Shown: positions 32,128 through 42,573, counted from the stretch's first letter. The stretch is DNA of 64,000 nt from Symsagittifera roscoffensis (GCF_963678635.1 NC_087069.1:39641076-39705075), one strand, 5' to 3'. The notes: generated by a model not told the origin, from the letters alone. A program made the numbers and translations.

Positions 32128-34032
32128 ACTGGTCTGATTAATCAGAAGAAAGTTTTTGAATAAAGATTTTTTGTTTCAATCAAGAACTGCTGAAATTCAG
32201 TAAGCAAAAGACAAAAGTGAATTTTTAGTTTGGGGTTAAAATCTTAATTGTTTTCCAACCACAAGCGTAGGTGAATTATAGTTGTTGATTAGCGGTTTTA
32301 TTTTCCTTTTCGTTTATATTAGTCAGTCCTGTTAAGGAAATAATCATTACTGAGACCTGGTGGTTTGACTAATTCCTTTCAAGTATATAGATTTAACTTC
32401 AAGTCTTGCTTAAACACCTATCCCCTAGTACACTTAGTTTGATGTGACTAATATTTCTGTAGGCAGGTATATAAAAGGAATTAGAGCTAACCACCACGGT
32501 AAAAGAAGGAATTGCAGGGGATTCTATCAGGGTTGCTTGGAATTGGCTGATTACAGTTCTGAACCCGATAACTTTTGATCTGAATAAGATAGACAGTTCA
32601 CCATGGCGATCTTTTCTGTTGTCCTGTGACAGGTTAAACCAGTAGCCTAGCAATTTTTTAATTGTAGTCATTAAACGAGATAAAAAACTTATAATTGCCA
32701 AGTACAAAAAATGGAAAAATTTGAAAAAATCAAAAAAACTAAAAATGAAAAATTTTCTGTTTCTAGCTTGAAATTGCTCAATTTTGCAGGCAATCGACCA
32801 GGAAAGAGTGTACACACGCTGCATTATGTTCAGATAGCCGATCAGAACAATTTTGAGAAAAGTTTCTGTTCCTCTATGGTAGGGCAACAAGGTGGTATAG
32901 CAAATTTTTGCTAAAAGCTATAATTTATAATTGAGACGAAAAAACTCTGCTGAAAATTAATGTAAATATTTGAAAAAATTTGAAAAATCGAACAAAATTG
33001 AAATTAAAAAAAATTGTTTTTTTTTATTATTCTCTAATGTTTAATCATGGTTCCCACCGATCAGGAAAGGTTAACGACGCATTTAAACACTTTCTAAAGT
33101 TCACTAGAAGCGACATTCGAAAAAGAAAAATTTTCAACTGGGTGTCTAGAACGTGAACCGAGATGAAATTCGAATGTTTTTTGTATCTATCAGCATCCCT
33201 TTTTGTATCCATCAGAATATTTTTGCTTAAAAACAACTCCTTCACGGTGAATTTTCAATTTTTCGATTTTCGGAATTTTGAACTACATTAAAAATAAAAT
33301 TTTTTAACTTAACAAAAGCGAACCAATTGATTTGCGTAGAACCATAGGTTCAGAGCGTCAAGTTTTCTAGTTCGGAAAAAAAAGATTTTGCTGATTTCTT
33401 TTTCAAAAAATTGTTATTTTTGAAATTTTCGTATTTTTCTAAAAATAGGATTTTGACTAATTCAAGGTTCTGAAACCGATAGTTTTTGATCTGATACAGA
33501 TAGACGCTTGGTTAGGTGGACCGTTTCTGCTCTCCTATAATAGGGCAAGCCTTAGGGATTATTAATTGTTCAACTAGATTATTGGTAGAGTAAGAAATAA
33601 CTTGTGAATATTTTTGGGATGAAAAAGAAAAACTAAACAAAATTTCAAAATTAACATTAACCTAAAATTTTGTTTCCAATGGTTTGCTATGATTTTTTTT
33701 GTCGTACTGGGAAACAAAGGGTGTCCTACAATTAGTCGATTGTAACAAAACTTTCCTTATCTATATCAAAAATAAAATATTTTAATGGAACATTCTACCT
33801 GATACTCTATCTTTCTCTTTCTTGATTTTTCTTATCGATTGAGTTTGATTGAAAACAATAAACTCAAAGTTAATTTACTCAATTGACACAGAAATCATAA
33901 AATATATACATATATATACAAACAGAAATCAAACTGATTTGATAAAAAGCAACACAACAAACCAAAACAAGCTCACTAATTTTAATAAATCAAAACATTT
34001 TTAAAAATAGCAAATAGTTTTTAAAAGTTTTC
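32128..34032. other. Polinton internal gap without a supported gene
   Basis: About 1.9 kb. It contains degenerate repeats: GAACCCGATAACTTTTGATC at 32,561 resembles GAAACCGATAGTTTTTGATC at 33,472. Similar strings with GATCAGGAAAG/GACCAGGAAAG (about 32,798 and 33,060) and TAGGGCAA (about 32,880 and 33,541) occur. A TATATAAAAGG at about 32,467 may be a promoter. The minus-strand 163-codon frame (32,399-32,890) has no domain and lies across the repeats, so I do not call it a gene. Confidence 0.5.
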
Positions 34033-34701
34033 TTAAAACGGATTGAATACAATTTGACGTTTTTTGGGCGCATAGCAAGCATTGATAGGCGGCGTCTCAG
34101 CTACTAAGTTTGGTGCCGTGGGACTTTGACTGGCGGAAGAAGAAGCAGAAGAAGTGTGCTGCTGCTGTTGTTGAGTGATTGAAAAAATGTTCGGTTTTAT
34201 TGGGGTTTTGGGCGTCTGCTGGTCCTCATCTTTTTTCTCTGTTGAATCTGGTGATTCAGTCGACTCAATGTTCCAGTAGGTTTCTCGCTCTGCTAAATCT
34301 CTAATGGATCCTTCCTGATTTTCGTAGAAGGGGATCGATTGGCAATCGTAGTTAAACAAAATTTTTCTCGGTGAACGATCAAGGCAAGTAGGGTCTTGAA
34401 TATCTGAGCGCTTCAGCGCAGGATACGATTCAGTCACACAACAACTCTCGTAGACCTTTTTTCTGCTTTGTATGAGGATACCAATTTGATCTAGCAAATA
34501 ATTGGGTAACATCATATGGTTTTTAGTGACCCATTCATCGAATTCTCTGCTTCCTGGATCAAGATCGTTGAAAGGAGTTGCTTTTCGATGACTTATTTTC
34601 CGTTCCTGTTGAACCACTACGATAGAATCTCTGGTATAAGTTTGGTATAATATAGCTCTTTCAAGAGAATTAATTGAAATGATGTGCAGTGGAGTTGCCA
34701 T
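34033..34701 (-). CDS. Uncharacterised Polinton protein, 222 aa
   Basis: Clear ATG at 34,699-34,701 and an intact frame. The N-terminal half has hydrophobic and charged alternation (HIISINSLERAILYQTY, NYLLDQIGILIQSRKKV). The C-terminal half is disordered, with PDSTEKKDEDQQTPKTP, a glutamine run and serine-rich stretch, and ends KKRQIVFNPF. It shares a divergent intergenic region with the PC4-like ORF at 35,300. No family is recognised. The intact state next to broken core genes is notable. Confidence 0.6.
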   Translation of the reverse strand: MATPLHIISINSLERAILYQTYTRDSIVVVQQERKISHRKATPFNDLDPGSREFDEWVTKNHMMLPNYLLDQIGILIQSRKKVYESCCVTESYPALKRSDIQDPTCLDRSPRKILFNYDCQSIPFYENQEGSIRDLAERETYWNIESTESPDSTEKKDEDQQTPKTPIKPNIFSITQQQQQHTSSASSSASQSPTAPNLVAETPPINACYAPKKRQIVFNPF

Positions 34702-34859
34702 CGTTGAAAATTTTGTATTGACTGATTTTGAGAGATTGAATAAAAATAGTGAGTAGATTCAGTTTGACCTACCACTTTTAATTTTTTTATTGCTGGTGGT
34801 CTAAGATTTAGCCAATTACCATAAATCTTGTTTTGTGAAATTTTAATATGTTTTCAGCG

Positions 34860-35296
34860 CTTTTGCAATTAAAGTAGAAATGTGAACGCTTTGAAAATCT
34901 ATACTTCAAAGAAACAGCATGGCGCCTTTTTATGATACCCTAAGCACAAAATGACAGTAATTTTACACTTCAAAGAGATAACATGCATGCCGCCAGGGTA
35001 AAAACGTTGAGATTTATGAGCTAAAACGGGAATCTGCCAGACAGATGCAAGCTATTGCTATCTCTACTTCAAATAGAGTGCATGACGCCTTTTTTATGTC
35101 CCCCAGACGAGGGGCTATAAAGGTCTCCACTTCAAAGTGAGTAGATGTATGCCGACATGTAACATTAACTGAGATTTATGACCCATTCAGGAGCTTTCCA
35201 GACAAAAATTACAGATGCAATAAACACGCTTTTATCTTATACAAATCCAATTGCAAAAACTAATTAAATTCTCCCGCTATAGGCTGAAGGGGCGCC
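34860..35296. promoter_or_regulatory. Divergent control region with repeated ACTTCAAA units
   Basis: Between the starts of two divergent genes. ACTTCAAA(G/T) occurs at about 34,902, 34,967, 35,068 and 35,128. Each is followed within about 15-25 bp by GCATGNCGCC or ATGCCG strings, and twice by a TTTTTATG or GCTATAAAG motif. GAGATTTATGA is repeated at about 35,010 and 35,170. It looks like duplicated promoter modules. The function is inferred. Confidence 0.4.
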
Positions 35297-35299
35297 ATA

Positions 35300-35827
35300 A
35301 AAGTAAATCCACAGATATTTGTTTATCTTCTATCCAATTCATTATTCATTTCACTCTATCATAAAACAGTTGAACCAACAAGTCACTACCGTTACCACCA
35401 CCACTATGTATATCTTGAAAATGATACAGACTTTTACGATGATTTTCAAGATATATCTTCGGGAGAAAAACGCTTTATACGGGTTGGAACGAAAACTTTT
35501 GACAAAACGGGTACATATATCACAGTTAAGTTATATAAAAAGAATGAAGATGGTGTATTTAAATGTTATCAAGCAGTGACCTTAACGACAAGAGAGTTTG
35601 ATTGTTTGGCAGATAATTATTCAAAGATTAAAAAATTGGTTAAAAAACAAACTGGTGAAAAGACTTCATCTTCTTCCTCATCCTCCTCAGCTGTAAATGA
35701 TAAACATCATAAAAGACGATACACGTCAAAACGATCAGTCCGTCCCCAAAAAGAATGTGCTGAAAGTGGTGATGAAAACGATGCGGATGATGAATACTCG
35801 AATAATAAAAAGTGTAGAGTTGCCTGA
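35300..35827 (+). CDS. Candidate PC4-like (p15 coactivator/ssDNA-binding) protein
   Basis: One frame is open from 35,300 to TGA at 35,825-35,827 but has no ATG, so the start is unknown (possibly spliced or lost). The central part is an alternating beta-rich stretch: GEKRFIRVGTKTFDKTG, then YITVKLYKKNEDGVFKCYQA and VTLTTREFDCLADNYSKIK. This fits the short PC4 fold of four strands and a helix, with basic residues on the strands. The C-terminus is serine-rich, then basic and acidic (KKCRVA end). PC4 proteins bind single-stranded DNA and act in transcription. The family assignment is tentative. Confidence 0.4.
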   Translation, partial: KVNPQIFVYLLSNSLFISLYHKTVEPTSHYRYHHHYVYLENDTDFYDDFQDISSGEKRFIRVGTKTFDKTGTYITVKLYKKNEDGVFKCYQAVTLTTREFDCLADNYSKIKKLVKKQTGEKTSSSSSSSSAVNDKHHKRRYTSKRSVRPQKECAESGDENDADDEYSNNKKCRVA

Positions 35828-35871
35828 AACAGAAAAAAAAAACGTTTGAATAATTTGATTTAACCAGCAGA

Positions 35872-36507
35872 ATGGTTGAAGCAAGGTATGAGCAGTCGTC
35901 TGAATTTTTTGAAAAATTTCGAAAGAATTTTAAATTTTTTATTCTGAACAACGAACCCGACGCCTCACAACTCCCTCTAAACACAAATTTAGCATTTGCA
36001 ACCCACTCAATTCAGAACGAGTCTTGCGCCCAATTGCTCGACAATGACCCTCCCCACATCCATGTTCTCATCGAAGTAACCAAGGAGTGTGTCGACGTAG
36101 TGAACAAGATGACCTCAACCACTTTCGTTGTACCTTGTCTACTCTCATCTTTCAAGCATCTAATATTGGGTTGCAGTAAACTTCACCTATCGGGACTCCT
36201 GATGGAAAAATTAAAAATTACTGTCAACTAGAACAATTCTATTAACAACTCAACTGACATTGGTAGTGCTCTTCTACGAAGAAGATTGCCACAAGTTTGC
36301 TTTGCTTCACAAACTCGATCCATTCAAACTCAAACTGATTTAATCACAAATGTAACAATTGAACGTTTCATTAACATTTTGAATGGTGACAATGCCGCCG
36401 AGTTTTCTAAAATTATTGATATTATTCTGAGTGGGTATCGTCGTTTAGAAATTGATTCACAAACTTTGTTTGTTAAATTTATTTTGTTAAAGAAATTCAA
36501 ATTTTAA
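35872..36507 (+). pseudogene. Uncharacterised Polinton ORF with one in-frame stop
   Basis: ATG at 35,872. The frame is open to TAG 36,229-36,231 and continues open in the same frame to 36,507, about 211 codons in all. The first part has SSEFFEKFRKNFKFF and a hydrophobic stretch TFVVPCLLSSFKHLILGC. The second has TDLITNVTIERFINIL. No family is recognised. It follows the PC4-like ORF by 45 bp in the same orientation, so the two may be co-transcribed. Confidence 0.5.
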
Positions 36508-36766
36508 TAATCTGTTTTCCTTTTGTTTTTTTAATCAAACCCTAAAAAAACTGACTACACCAGCGAAAGGCGTTTCCGAGGAGCGTAGCGATCCATGCCT
36601 CAATATTTTTTTTGGGACTCGATAGAAAAAATTTCCAGGAGACTTTTGAATTTTGATTGTTTTTTTTTGTTAACAAGATTGCTCTAGAACCCCCTGACTT
36701 AGATATTGGAATAAAAAAAGTTTATAAAAGTTATATAAATTAAATCACTTCATAACATCAAATCAA
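36508..36766. other. Convergent gene end region
   Basis: Short AT-rich spacer between the plus-strand ORF and the minus-strand protease. A GAAAGGCGTTTCCGAGGAGCG stem-like stretch lies near 36,565. No gene is seen. Confidence 0.4.
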
Positions 36767-37210
36767 TTATATCAGCATATGTTTTGCAAATCCTATCATA
36801 TCATGATCATTCACTTTAAGTCCTAGAGGAAATCTAGATGTTATTATCAAATGGGCAACGTAAACACAATAAAGTCCACATAAAACTGAGTTTGCTGATT
36901 GAATAGGTCTGTTCATCAGTATTTGATTAGTTTCACCGTCATGTAAACTCATGAAGCGTCTCGCATATTTGTATAAGTTCGGATACGTTGTTAGTTTTTA
37001 TCCAAGGGGATCAGCGAAGAAAACTTGTCCATCAGCTCGAGCAAACAGTAACCAATGAGTACCCGGTTGATCAGAGTTTGATGCGTTCACAATTAAAAAT
37101 GTTTTGTCTTTTTTCAACGCCAATGGACAATTAGCTGGTCCAATACCTTCAAATCGATACTTTAAATGTTTGCATCGATTGATGAGCTCAAATATCTGAA
37201 CATTGTCCAT
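36767..37210 (-). pseudogene. pro: Adenain-like cysteine protease (Polinton PRO), one in-frame stop
   Basis: ATG at 37,208-37,210. GTHWLLFARADGQ gives the catalytic histidine (residue 52) and FFADPLG the acidic partner (residue 67). After an in-frame TAA (36,998-37,000) the same frame continues to PIQSANSVLCGLYCVYVAH, with the oxyanion glutamine and the nucleophilic cysteine of C5-family adenoviral proteases. The family matures capsid precursors. Total length (147 codons) is short but covers the active site. Splitting between the His/Asp and Cys halves should abolish activity unless the stop is read through. Confidence 0.85.
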
Positions 37211-37222
37211 TTTTTCCCGTTT

Positions 37223-37251
37223 TTTACTCTTTCTCTCTCCCTCTCTCTCTA

Positions 37252-37319
<68 letters not shown>
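37223..37319. repeat. (CT)n microsatellite
   Basis: Almost pure CT/TC dinucleotides for about 95 bp. It fills the gap between the protease start and the capsid stop codon (TAG at 37,320-37,322) and reads as (GA)n on the gene strand. Confidence 0.95.
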
Positions 37320-37321
<2 letters not shown>

Positions 37322-38636
37322 AGGTCATGAGAGTATTTTTGGCAATTTTTCTGTCAGAACGGACGTATACTGTTGATGCGCGCTCTCCCATGAAAAGTAA
37401 CTCAATATTCCCAGCAAGTGGAGCGTCGAATTTAAGCTCCACGGATATTGTGCAATTGGTCAATTCAGGATTAATAAAGTCATGTGAAGCCTCCTGAGTA
37501 GATGTGAGATCAAATGCCAAAATATAATGATTGCTATAATTAGCCAGACTGATTCCATGACTATTGTTGAAAACACAATCCAGAGCTTCCAATGTGTTAT
37601 ATTAAATTCTTTTGTTATCAGTCGTAGATATTGGAGTACCTGCAATAGGTAGCCCGTTCCTGTACACAATGATTTCATTCAATCTGAATTTTTGGTAATG
37701 TAAAGGATTTGATCTATTTGTGCCCAAGTAAGCCTCATTTGTACTCATTGCCACAATCATTCTTCGTACTGGCTCTTTCGCGAAAACATCCTCTTGACGC
37801 CAGCTTTGTATTCCGGTAGTGGCCAAAAATGTTCGTGGTAGGACTTCAATATAAATATAAATTGCTGGGCTTTTCAGCAGCGTTTTTTCTATCGATGACA
37901 ACACAAAGTCTGTCACTGTCATTTTTCGCACATATAAGTTAGCTTCAGTGATTTGAACTTGGTAATGTTTACCATTGTCCTCTGACATAACAACAAAGTC
38001 GTAAGGAGAACGTCACAGAGAAAGACGGGCAGTGACACCACTAATTAAATGCTTGTCACAAGACAAGAAGTCACATGCTATTTTACCAAACAACCTCAAC
38101 TCGGCCGAAGCTGCTACAAGACGTTTACGTTCTGCAACATCAACAGCTCTCCCAGCCGTACCATCCACATTTGCGGGATTATCCTCATAGTAATAGCCTT
38201 GGCAAGCAAGCCAGGTTTTTTTTGCGTCAAAACCGTGAGAAAATTCAGTTTCAAAAAAACTTTTATGTGCAAAATCAGCATTGGTTGTTGAGATTTTTTC
38301 GCCATTTAAAGACAGCGTGCATTCGGAAAACAAAGATGAAAGTGGATTATTAACCAAATATGGTGTGTCTCTTAGTCCTGCATCGATAACATGAGTTCGT
38401 AAAACATTTCCGTTGTTTTGTAAAACTCTCAGCACTATTTCAAGACAAGTGCGCTGAAGATCAATGAAGTTGTTTCGATCTCCCAAAACTTCAAACTCAA
38501 GCATAGGACCATCAGGCGAGTAGGATGGTCCAATTTTTTGGGTAAAAGCATTTTCAAAGGTTACAAGTAGAGGAGGTTTTTCAAACAAATCTAGAGAACT
38601 GTGGGTCGCTTCAGTTGGTATCAAATTAGAAATCAT
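37320..38636 (-). pseudogene. mcp: Polinton major capsid protein, two in-frame stops
   Basis: ATG at 38,634-38,636, 438 codons to TAG 37,320-37,322. It is homologous to the Polinton/adintovirus double-jelly-roll capsid proteins: N-terminal FENAFTQKIGPSYSPDGPML, YLVNNPLSSLFSECTLSLNG and SGVTARLSL in the first half, ILAFDLTSTQEASHDF in the second. In-frame TGA (38,013-38,015) and TAA (37,602-37,604) are the only lesions, and no frameshift is seen. In the family it forms the hexameric capsomers. The start overlaps the end of the upstream pX-like gene by 11 bp. Confidence 0.88.
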
Positions 38637-39042
38637 TTCGCACTCTGGTGAAGAAATTAGAGCGATTTCTTGATAGAGTTCGTTTCTTTGAAATGGTACC
38701 GCTGGTTTTTCTTCCGAGTCTCTTCACTGAAGTCTTCCTCTTCTTGATCTTGCGAGCAGATTTTTTTCCGCTTCCAACTTGTTTTTTAATCGTATTCTTG
38801 ACTGTACTTTTCAAAGCTTGCTTGGGCGTTTTTTTCTTAGTGGCTATATTAATAAGCTCCGGAGCAGCTTGGACAAGCAACTCTTTTCCGATTCGTTTTG
38901 CAGCAGGTATTATAAATTTTCGAGCTAAAGGAAGCGCAACTCTTCCAATTCCCATTGCCAAGGCACCAAAGCCACTGCCTCGTTGTCTGTAGTGCCCTGA
39001 GAAGTGCGGCATAGTAGCTATATTATGGTAATACGCATCCAT
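38626..39042 (-). CDS. Basic pX/Mu-like core protein
   Basis: Intact 138 codons from an ATG at 39,040-39,042. The N-terminus has QRGSGFGALAMGIGRVALPL and IIPAAKRIGKELL, a glycine-rich plus amphipathic pattern seen in small Polinton/adenovirus pX-type virion proteins. The rest is strongly basic (KKSARKIKKRKTSVKR). The family is thought to bind packaged DNA and is a protease substrate; GSGF and GSGK are plausible but unproven cleavage sites. It lies directly upstream of the capsid gene and overlaps it. Confidence 0.75.
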   Translation of the reverse strand: MDAYYHNIATMPHFSGHYRQRGSGFGALAMGIGRVALPLARKFIIPAAKRIGKELLVQAAPELINIATKKKTPKQALKSTVKNTIKKQVGSGKKSARKIKKRKTSVKRLGRKTSGTISKKRTLSRNRSNFFTRVRNDF

Positions 39043-39056
39043 ATTTAATACCAGCT

Positions 39057-39850
39057 CTAAAATTTTTGAAATTTTAAAGTTAGAACAACTTTTCCTCCTC
39101 CACCCGCAAATGGGACAAGACGACCAGTTTCGGTTCGCAAGTTAACTCCAATGCTTTGAATATTATTTACTAGAAGTTTCTTGTAATCTAAATTGCTAAA
39201 AACTTTGCGATGATTAGGTTACCGTTTTTCACTCGCCGATTAGTATCAATGACTCTTAATAGCGGAGCTTTGGTATCCCCCACAATTTGGTAGTGAATGA
39301 TATCCAAGTATATAAAAATTAATTGAGTACCGGCAGTCATGTCAACGGGATAGTCAGAGATCAAATTTTGAGTTGTTAATATGCTATGTACTTGGCTGGA
39401 ACGTTTGTAACCTATGTGGTATCCTGTTCCATCCCTTATGCCTTTGAAACCCAAAATACTGAGAATCTGAGGACTCTCAAACGTAATTTCTTCCCCGTAA
39501 TGCATCCATAGCGTGAGGTGTCTGGTAGTCGGATCGATATCATAACTGAAGTTTTCAAGCTCCGTCTTCAAGTTGATTTCGTTAATTATTTTCTTAACAT
39601 CATCATATAAACCCCTTGTAATTTCAACTCGTTCACCATCATATGGCCTGGAAATTTTATCTTTATTAGTTTTTTGACTTGCTCTGACTTTGTCTTTTTT
39701 GTAGTATATGAGCTTTGTGTCTGTTACATTGTTTATATGAGTGGGGAATGTTATTTCTGTCAGTGCTACTTTCCATTCACCTTGGAGATTGATCTCTTCG
39801 CTTAAAAGATTTTTAAAGTTGGCCAATGAGTTTTCACTGAAAATGTTCAT
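39057..39850 (-). pseudogene. Candidate penton/minor capsid protein with a frameshift
   Basis: ATG at 39,848-39,850. The N-terminal pattern ENSLANFKNLLSEEINLQG followed by EWKVALTEITFP is characteristic of a protein encoded beside the capsid gene in many Polintons. The middle has a beta-rich THLTLWMHYGEEITF. The first frame ends at 39,188. A frame change near 39,205 connects to a C-terminal part (GVNLRTETGRLVPF, VVLTLKF) that ends at TAG 39,057-39,059. A single-jelly-roll penton role is inferred from position and fold-like pattern. Confidence 0.6.
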
Positions 39851-39912
39851 AGACGCTTATGGCACCAAAGTAACCGTAAAGGAATCATTGATAGCGTCAT
39901 CAAAATTGTTAG

Positions 39913-41047
39913 TCATGGCTGGTTTTCTTGTTCTTGTTCTTGTGCCTCCTCCTTCTCCTTCTCTTCCTGCTCTACTTTTTCTACTACTCTGATTAGTTCA
40001 GGCTCATAGAATTTTCCCTCAATTGGTTCTCTATCAGCGTCGATAAGATTATAAGTCGGGGGGTTCCTTGTTGTTATGTCAAATATTTCAAAAACTTCAT
40101 CAGTGAAGGATTGTTTACAACCTTTTCAAAAAGGGATGTCAATTTTTGCTATTCTAACAAAATCAGCAACGTAGAGCTTTGGTCGGCAAAATAGTGTCAA
40201 CGATTGTTCCGCTCTTAATGAAATTAGACGTGGAACTTCCTTTTTTGTCATTTTATTGGGGGCTAATTTGATGACGCGGTTTGTTCTCGAATTTATTGTG
40301 TTGACAAAGTCTTGAAGGTTATCGATGTAAGAGTAGGTCCATTTGTCCTCCAAATACTTATAAATCAAAATTTTTAGTGAGTGAATGTTCCTCTCGGCGA
40401 AAGCGGACTTCTTTTCACTCTCTGTTGTGTATGTTTTGATGCCCTTTTTCTCACATAAAGTTTTGAATGACCCCTTGAACTCTGTGCCTTTATCTACCCA
40501 GACTTTTTTCGGTTTCTTTGTCTTTACCATTTGATTGAACGCTTCTGCAGTTGTTGTGGCATACTTTGATTTCAGTGGCTGCACGCGAAGATAACGGGAC
40601 ATGCAATCTACTGCAACTAAAAGATATTTGATATCTTTGTTGTATTTTGCTAGTTTATCAACATATGCCAAATCGATTGACCATATTTCGTTTATGTCAT
40701 AAACTATCACTTTAAGCCGAGGTATTTTGCGGCGAACTGTTCGGTATTTTGTATAGGCTGGTTCTGTATGTAAAAAATGTTTAACTTTTCGTCTTGGTAT
40801 GCCCGTTGTAGCCTTCAAAGTTTTAACACTGCCGAACAAGGCTGGTCCTTTATCTGTGTAACTCTTTTTCAAAATTTTTTCCTCAGTTGGTGTAGGTTTC
40901 CCATCTTTTACTTTTCGTCTCCGTCTTTTCTGACGTTGAAGAATCTGAATCGTTACAGGGCGTACCGTACGATTCAGTGTCGTCTTCGTCTTTCTCTCTT
41001 TCTTTGACTCTTTCCGTGGTGGCTTTCTTTCTTGTTTTGAGTCATTT
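39913..41047 (-). pseudogene. int: Polinton retroviral-type integrase, one in-frame stop
   Basis: Catalytic DDE of the rve core: IWSIDLAYVDKL (first D), KVWVDKGTEF (second D) and SAFAERNIHS (E), with 32 residues between the second D and the E. An RRKVKHFL helical N-terminal region precedes it and a lysine/arginine-rich stretch lies further upstream. After TGA 40,126-40,128 the same frame continues through the C-terminal chromo-like region (VFEIFDITTRNPPTYNL, GKFYEPELI) to 39,913. No in-frame ATG is found before the conserved part, so the start is uncertain. The upstream end overlaps the tail of the 41,042-41,791 gene. Confidence 0.88.
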
Positions 41048-41791
41048 GGTTTGTTTTGAATTTGATGATGGCCTACTACTGTCGGGGGTTTTTATTTTGC
41101 CCGAGGTTGACGAAGATTTGGTTGGACTTTTGGTTCTTCGTTGAGCCTGTTCTTTAATCTTTGACTGAACCGCGTGTTTGGCATACTTGTTAATAACAGA
41201 CTCTTCGCTAAGTTCGAGAGCGGATAAAATCATTATGTAAGCAGGATTGTGTAGTATTTTAGTTTGCTGTTGTATATCGTACAAAAACGATGCTGCTTTG
41301 AGACCGGTTGGTACATTGTCAACATAAATTGTTTCATCCATGGCGTTTATTGAGACTCGATTAGAGCTTTTGATAACCTCCAGGATATTTTTAGCTCTCG
41401 TGAATTTTTTATCCTCCATTATTTGCAATTGTAATAGAATGCGTTCATAGTTTAATTTATTATCCTTTCGCTCCTTCTCATCCACAATCCACTTCTCCTC
41501 TTCCTCCCCACCTTCCCGATCTTGATTAGTCTCATCTTCTGTAAGAAGCCCTGTTGATTGTTCCTCAGGGTCAACAAGAGGCGTTGAGGGAGGTGTTGGT
41601 GGAAGGGGCAGTGGAAGAGTTTCAGTCGATACTGAGTTTTGCTTCGGGGGTATTAGAGGTCTCATGCGGTTCAAGTAAGATAACTGGGGTTTTTTGTGTT
41701 TAATTGAGCTGTTAAGTAGCACTTGTGATGCATGCGTCTGCTCACGGATATATTTATGTTTTGGAATTAAAACAAACTCTTCTGCTGCCAT
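41042..41791 (-). CDS. Conserved Polinton accessory protein, 249 aa
   Basis: ATG at 41,789-41,791, intact. The N-terminus EFVLIPKHKYIREQTHASQV and KHKKPQLSYLNRMRP resembles a protein family seen beside integrases in animal Polintons. A proline- and acid-rich linker follows, then an ordered region (LNYERILLQLQIMEDKKF, KAASFLYDIQQQTKIL, YIMILSALELSEESVINKYA). The tail is basic/serine-rich. The function is unknown. It lies head-to-tail with the integrase and divergent from the plus-strand ORFs. Confidence 0.6.
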   Translation of the reverse strand: MAAEEFVLIPKHKYIREQTHASQVLLNSSIKHKKPQLSYLNRMRPLIPPKQNSVSTETLPLPLPPTPPSTPLVDPEEQSTGLLTEDETNQDREGGEEEEKWIVDEKERKDNKLNYERILLQLQIMEDKKFTRAKNILEVIKSSNRVSINAMDETIYVDNVPTGLKAASFLYDIQQQTKILHNPAYIMILSALELSEESVINKYAKHAVQSKIKEQAQRRTKSPTKSSSTSGKIKTPDSSRPSSNSKQTK

Positions 41792-42212
41792 ATTTTATGC
41801 TGATGATAAGTATCTGTAGCAGAAGTAAAGTTTCAGTCTGATCAAGTTGAAACCTTGTTTCGTTAGAATAATTGCTCGTTTTCGTTCAATTTTTGTTTTT
41901 GGGCTGATTAAAAGTTTGTATACCAGTTCGAAATTTTCAATGTTTGGAATATTAACAGATACATTGCCATTGACTACATTGAGCAAACATTCACATATAA
42001 CTTATCTCCAAATTCAGTTCTTTGTGCTTGGATGACACCAGAGAGTAACATAAAGATTTCATTGACCAGGATTGAACGCATTGGTTGTAGAGGCCAAGTA
42101 GTTCAACGAAAAGAACAAGTTACACTTTTTGAAGAAGAGTTGTGCACCTTGAGGAGGTTCTTCCCCGTGATTGTCCAATTCATCTACTTTCAACGAGTCA
42201 AATACATCAGTA

Positions 42213-42491
42213 ATGTTACCCAGCAAGCGCGGTCTTTGTCTTCCCAAGCTAGTCTTAGTGCCCAAACGTCAACCAGGAATTCATATGGATCTAACCAGCA
42301 GTGTACTACCCAATGAGATTCAAAAAATAATCAGAGAAGATTCTGTGAAGAAAATTGTGTATCATGCCAAAACTGATCATGTCCCAGCCAATTATGTTTT
42401 GGAAATGCGCTATGATTTTGATGATGATAAAAAACCGAGTGTCTATACAGGTTATACACGATATGAAATATGTTTTTGTTCAGATGCTTAA
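42213..42491 (+). CDS. Uncharacterised small Polinton ORF
   Basis: ATG at 42,213, 92 codons. It contains KLVLVPKRQPGIHMDL and IQKIIREDSVKKIV and ends YEICFCSDA. A second frame (42,032-42,316) overlaps it and starts with ATG at 42,032. A frame change near 42,200 could link the two, but I cannot tell which start is native. No family is recognised. Confidence 0.45.
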   Translation: MLPSKRGLCLPKLVLVPKRQPGIHMDLTSSVLPNEIQKIIREDSVKKIVYHAKTDHVPANYVLEMRYDFDDDKKPSVYTGYTRYEICFCSDA

Positions 42492-42573
42492 TTAATTTTT
42501 TTTTTAAATATATATATATATATATTTTTATTCTGCAAGCTCGAGAGTGAGAGAAAGCGGTAGGGAAATTGAA

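Noticed and set aside
32399-32890. 163-codon minus-strand frame in the Polinton gap
   Set aside because: Lies across degenerate internal repeats, starts without support and shows no domain.
41847-42035. Plus-strand frame at 41,847-42,035 and minus-strand frame at 41,795-41,986
   Set aside because: Short, overlapping each other on opposite strands in a divergent intergenic region; no motif.
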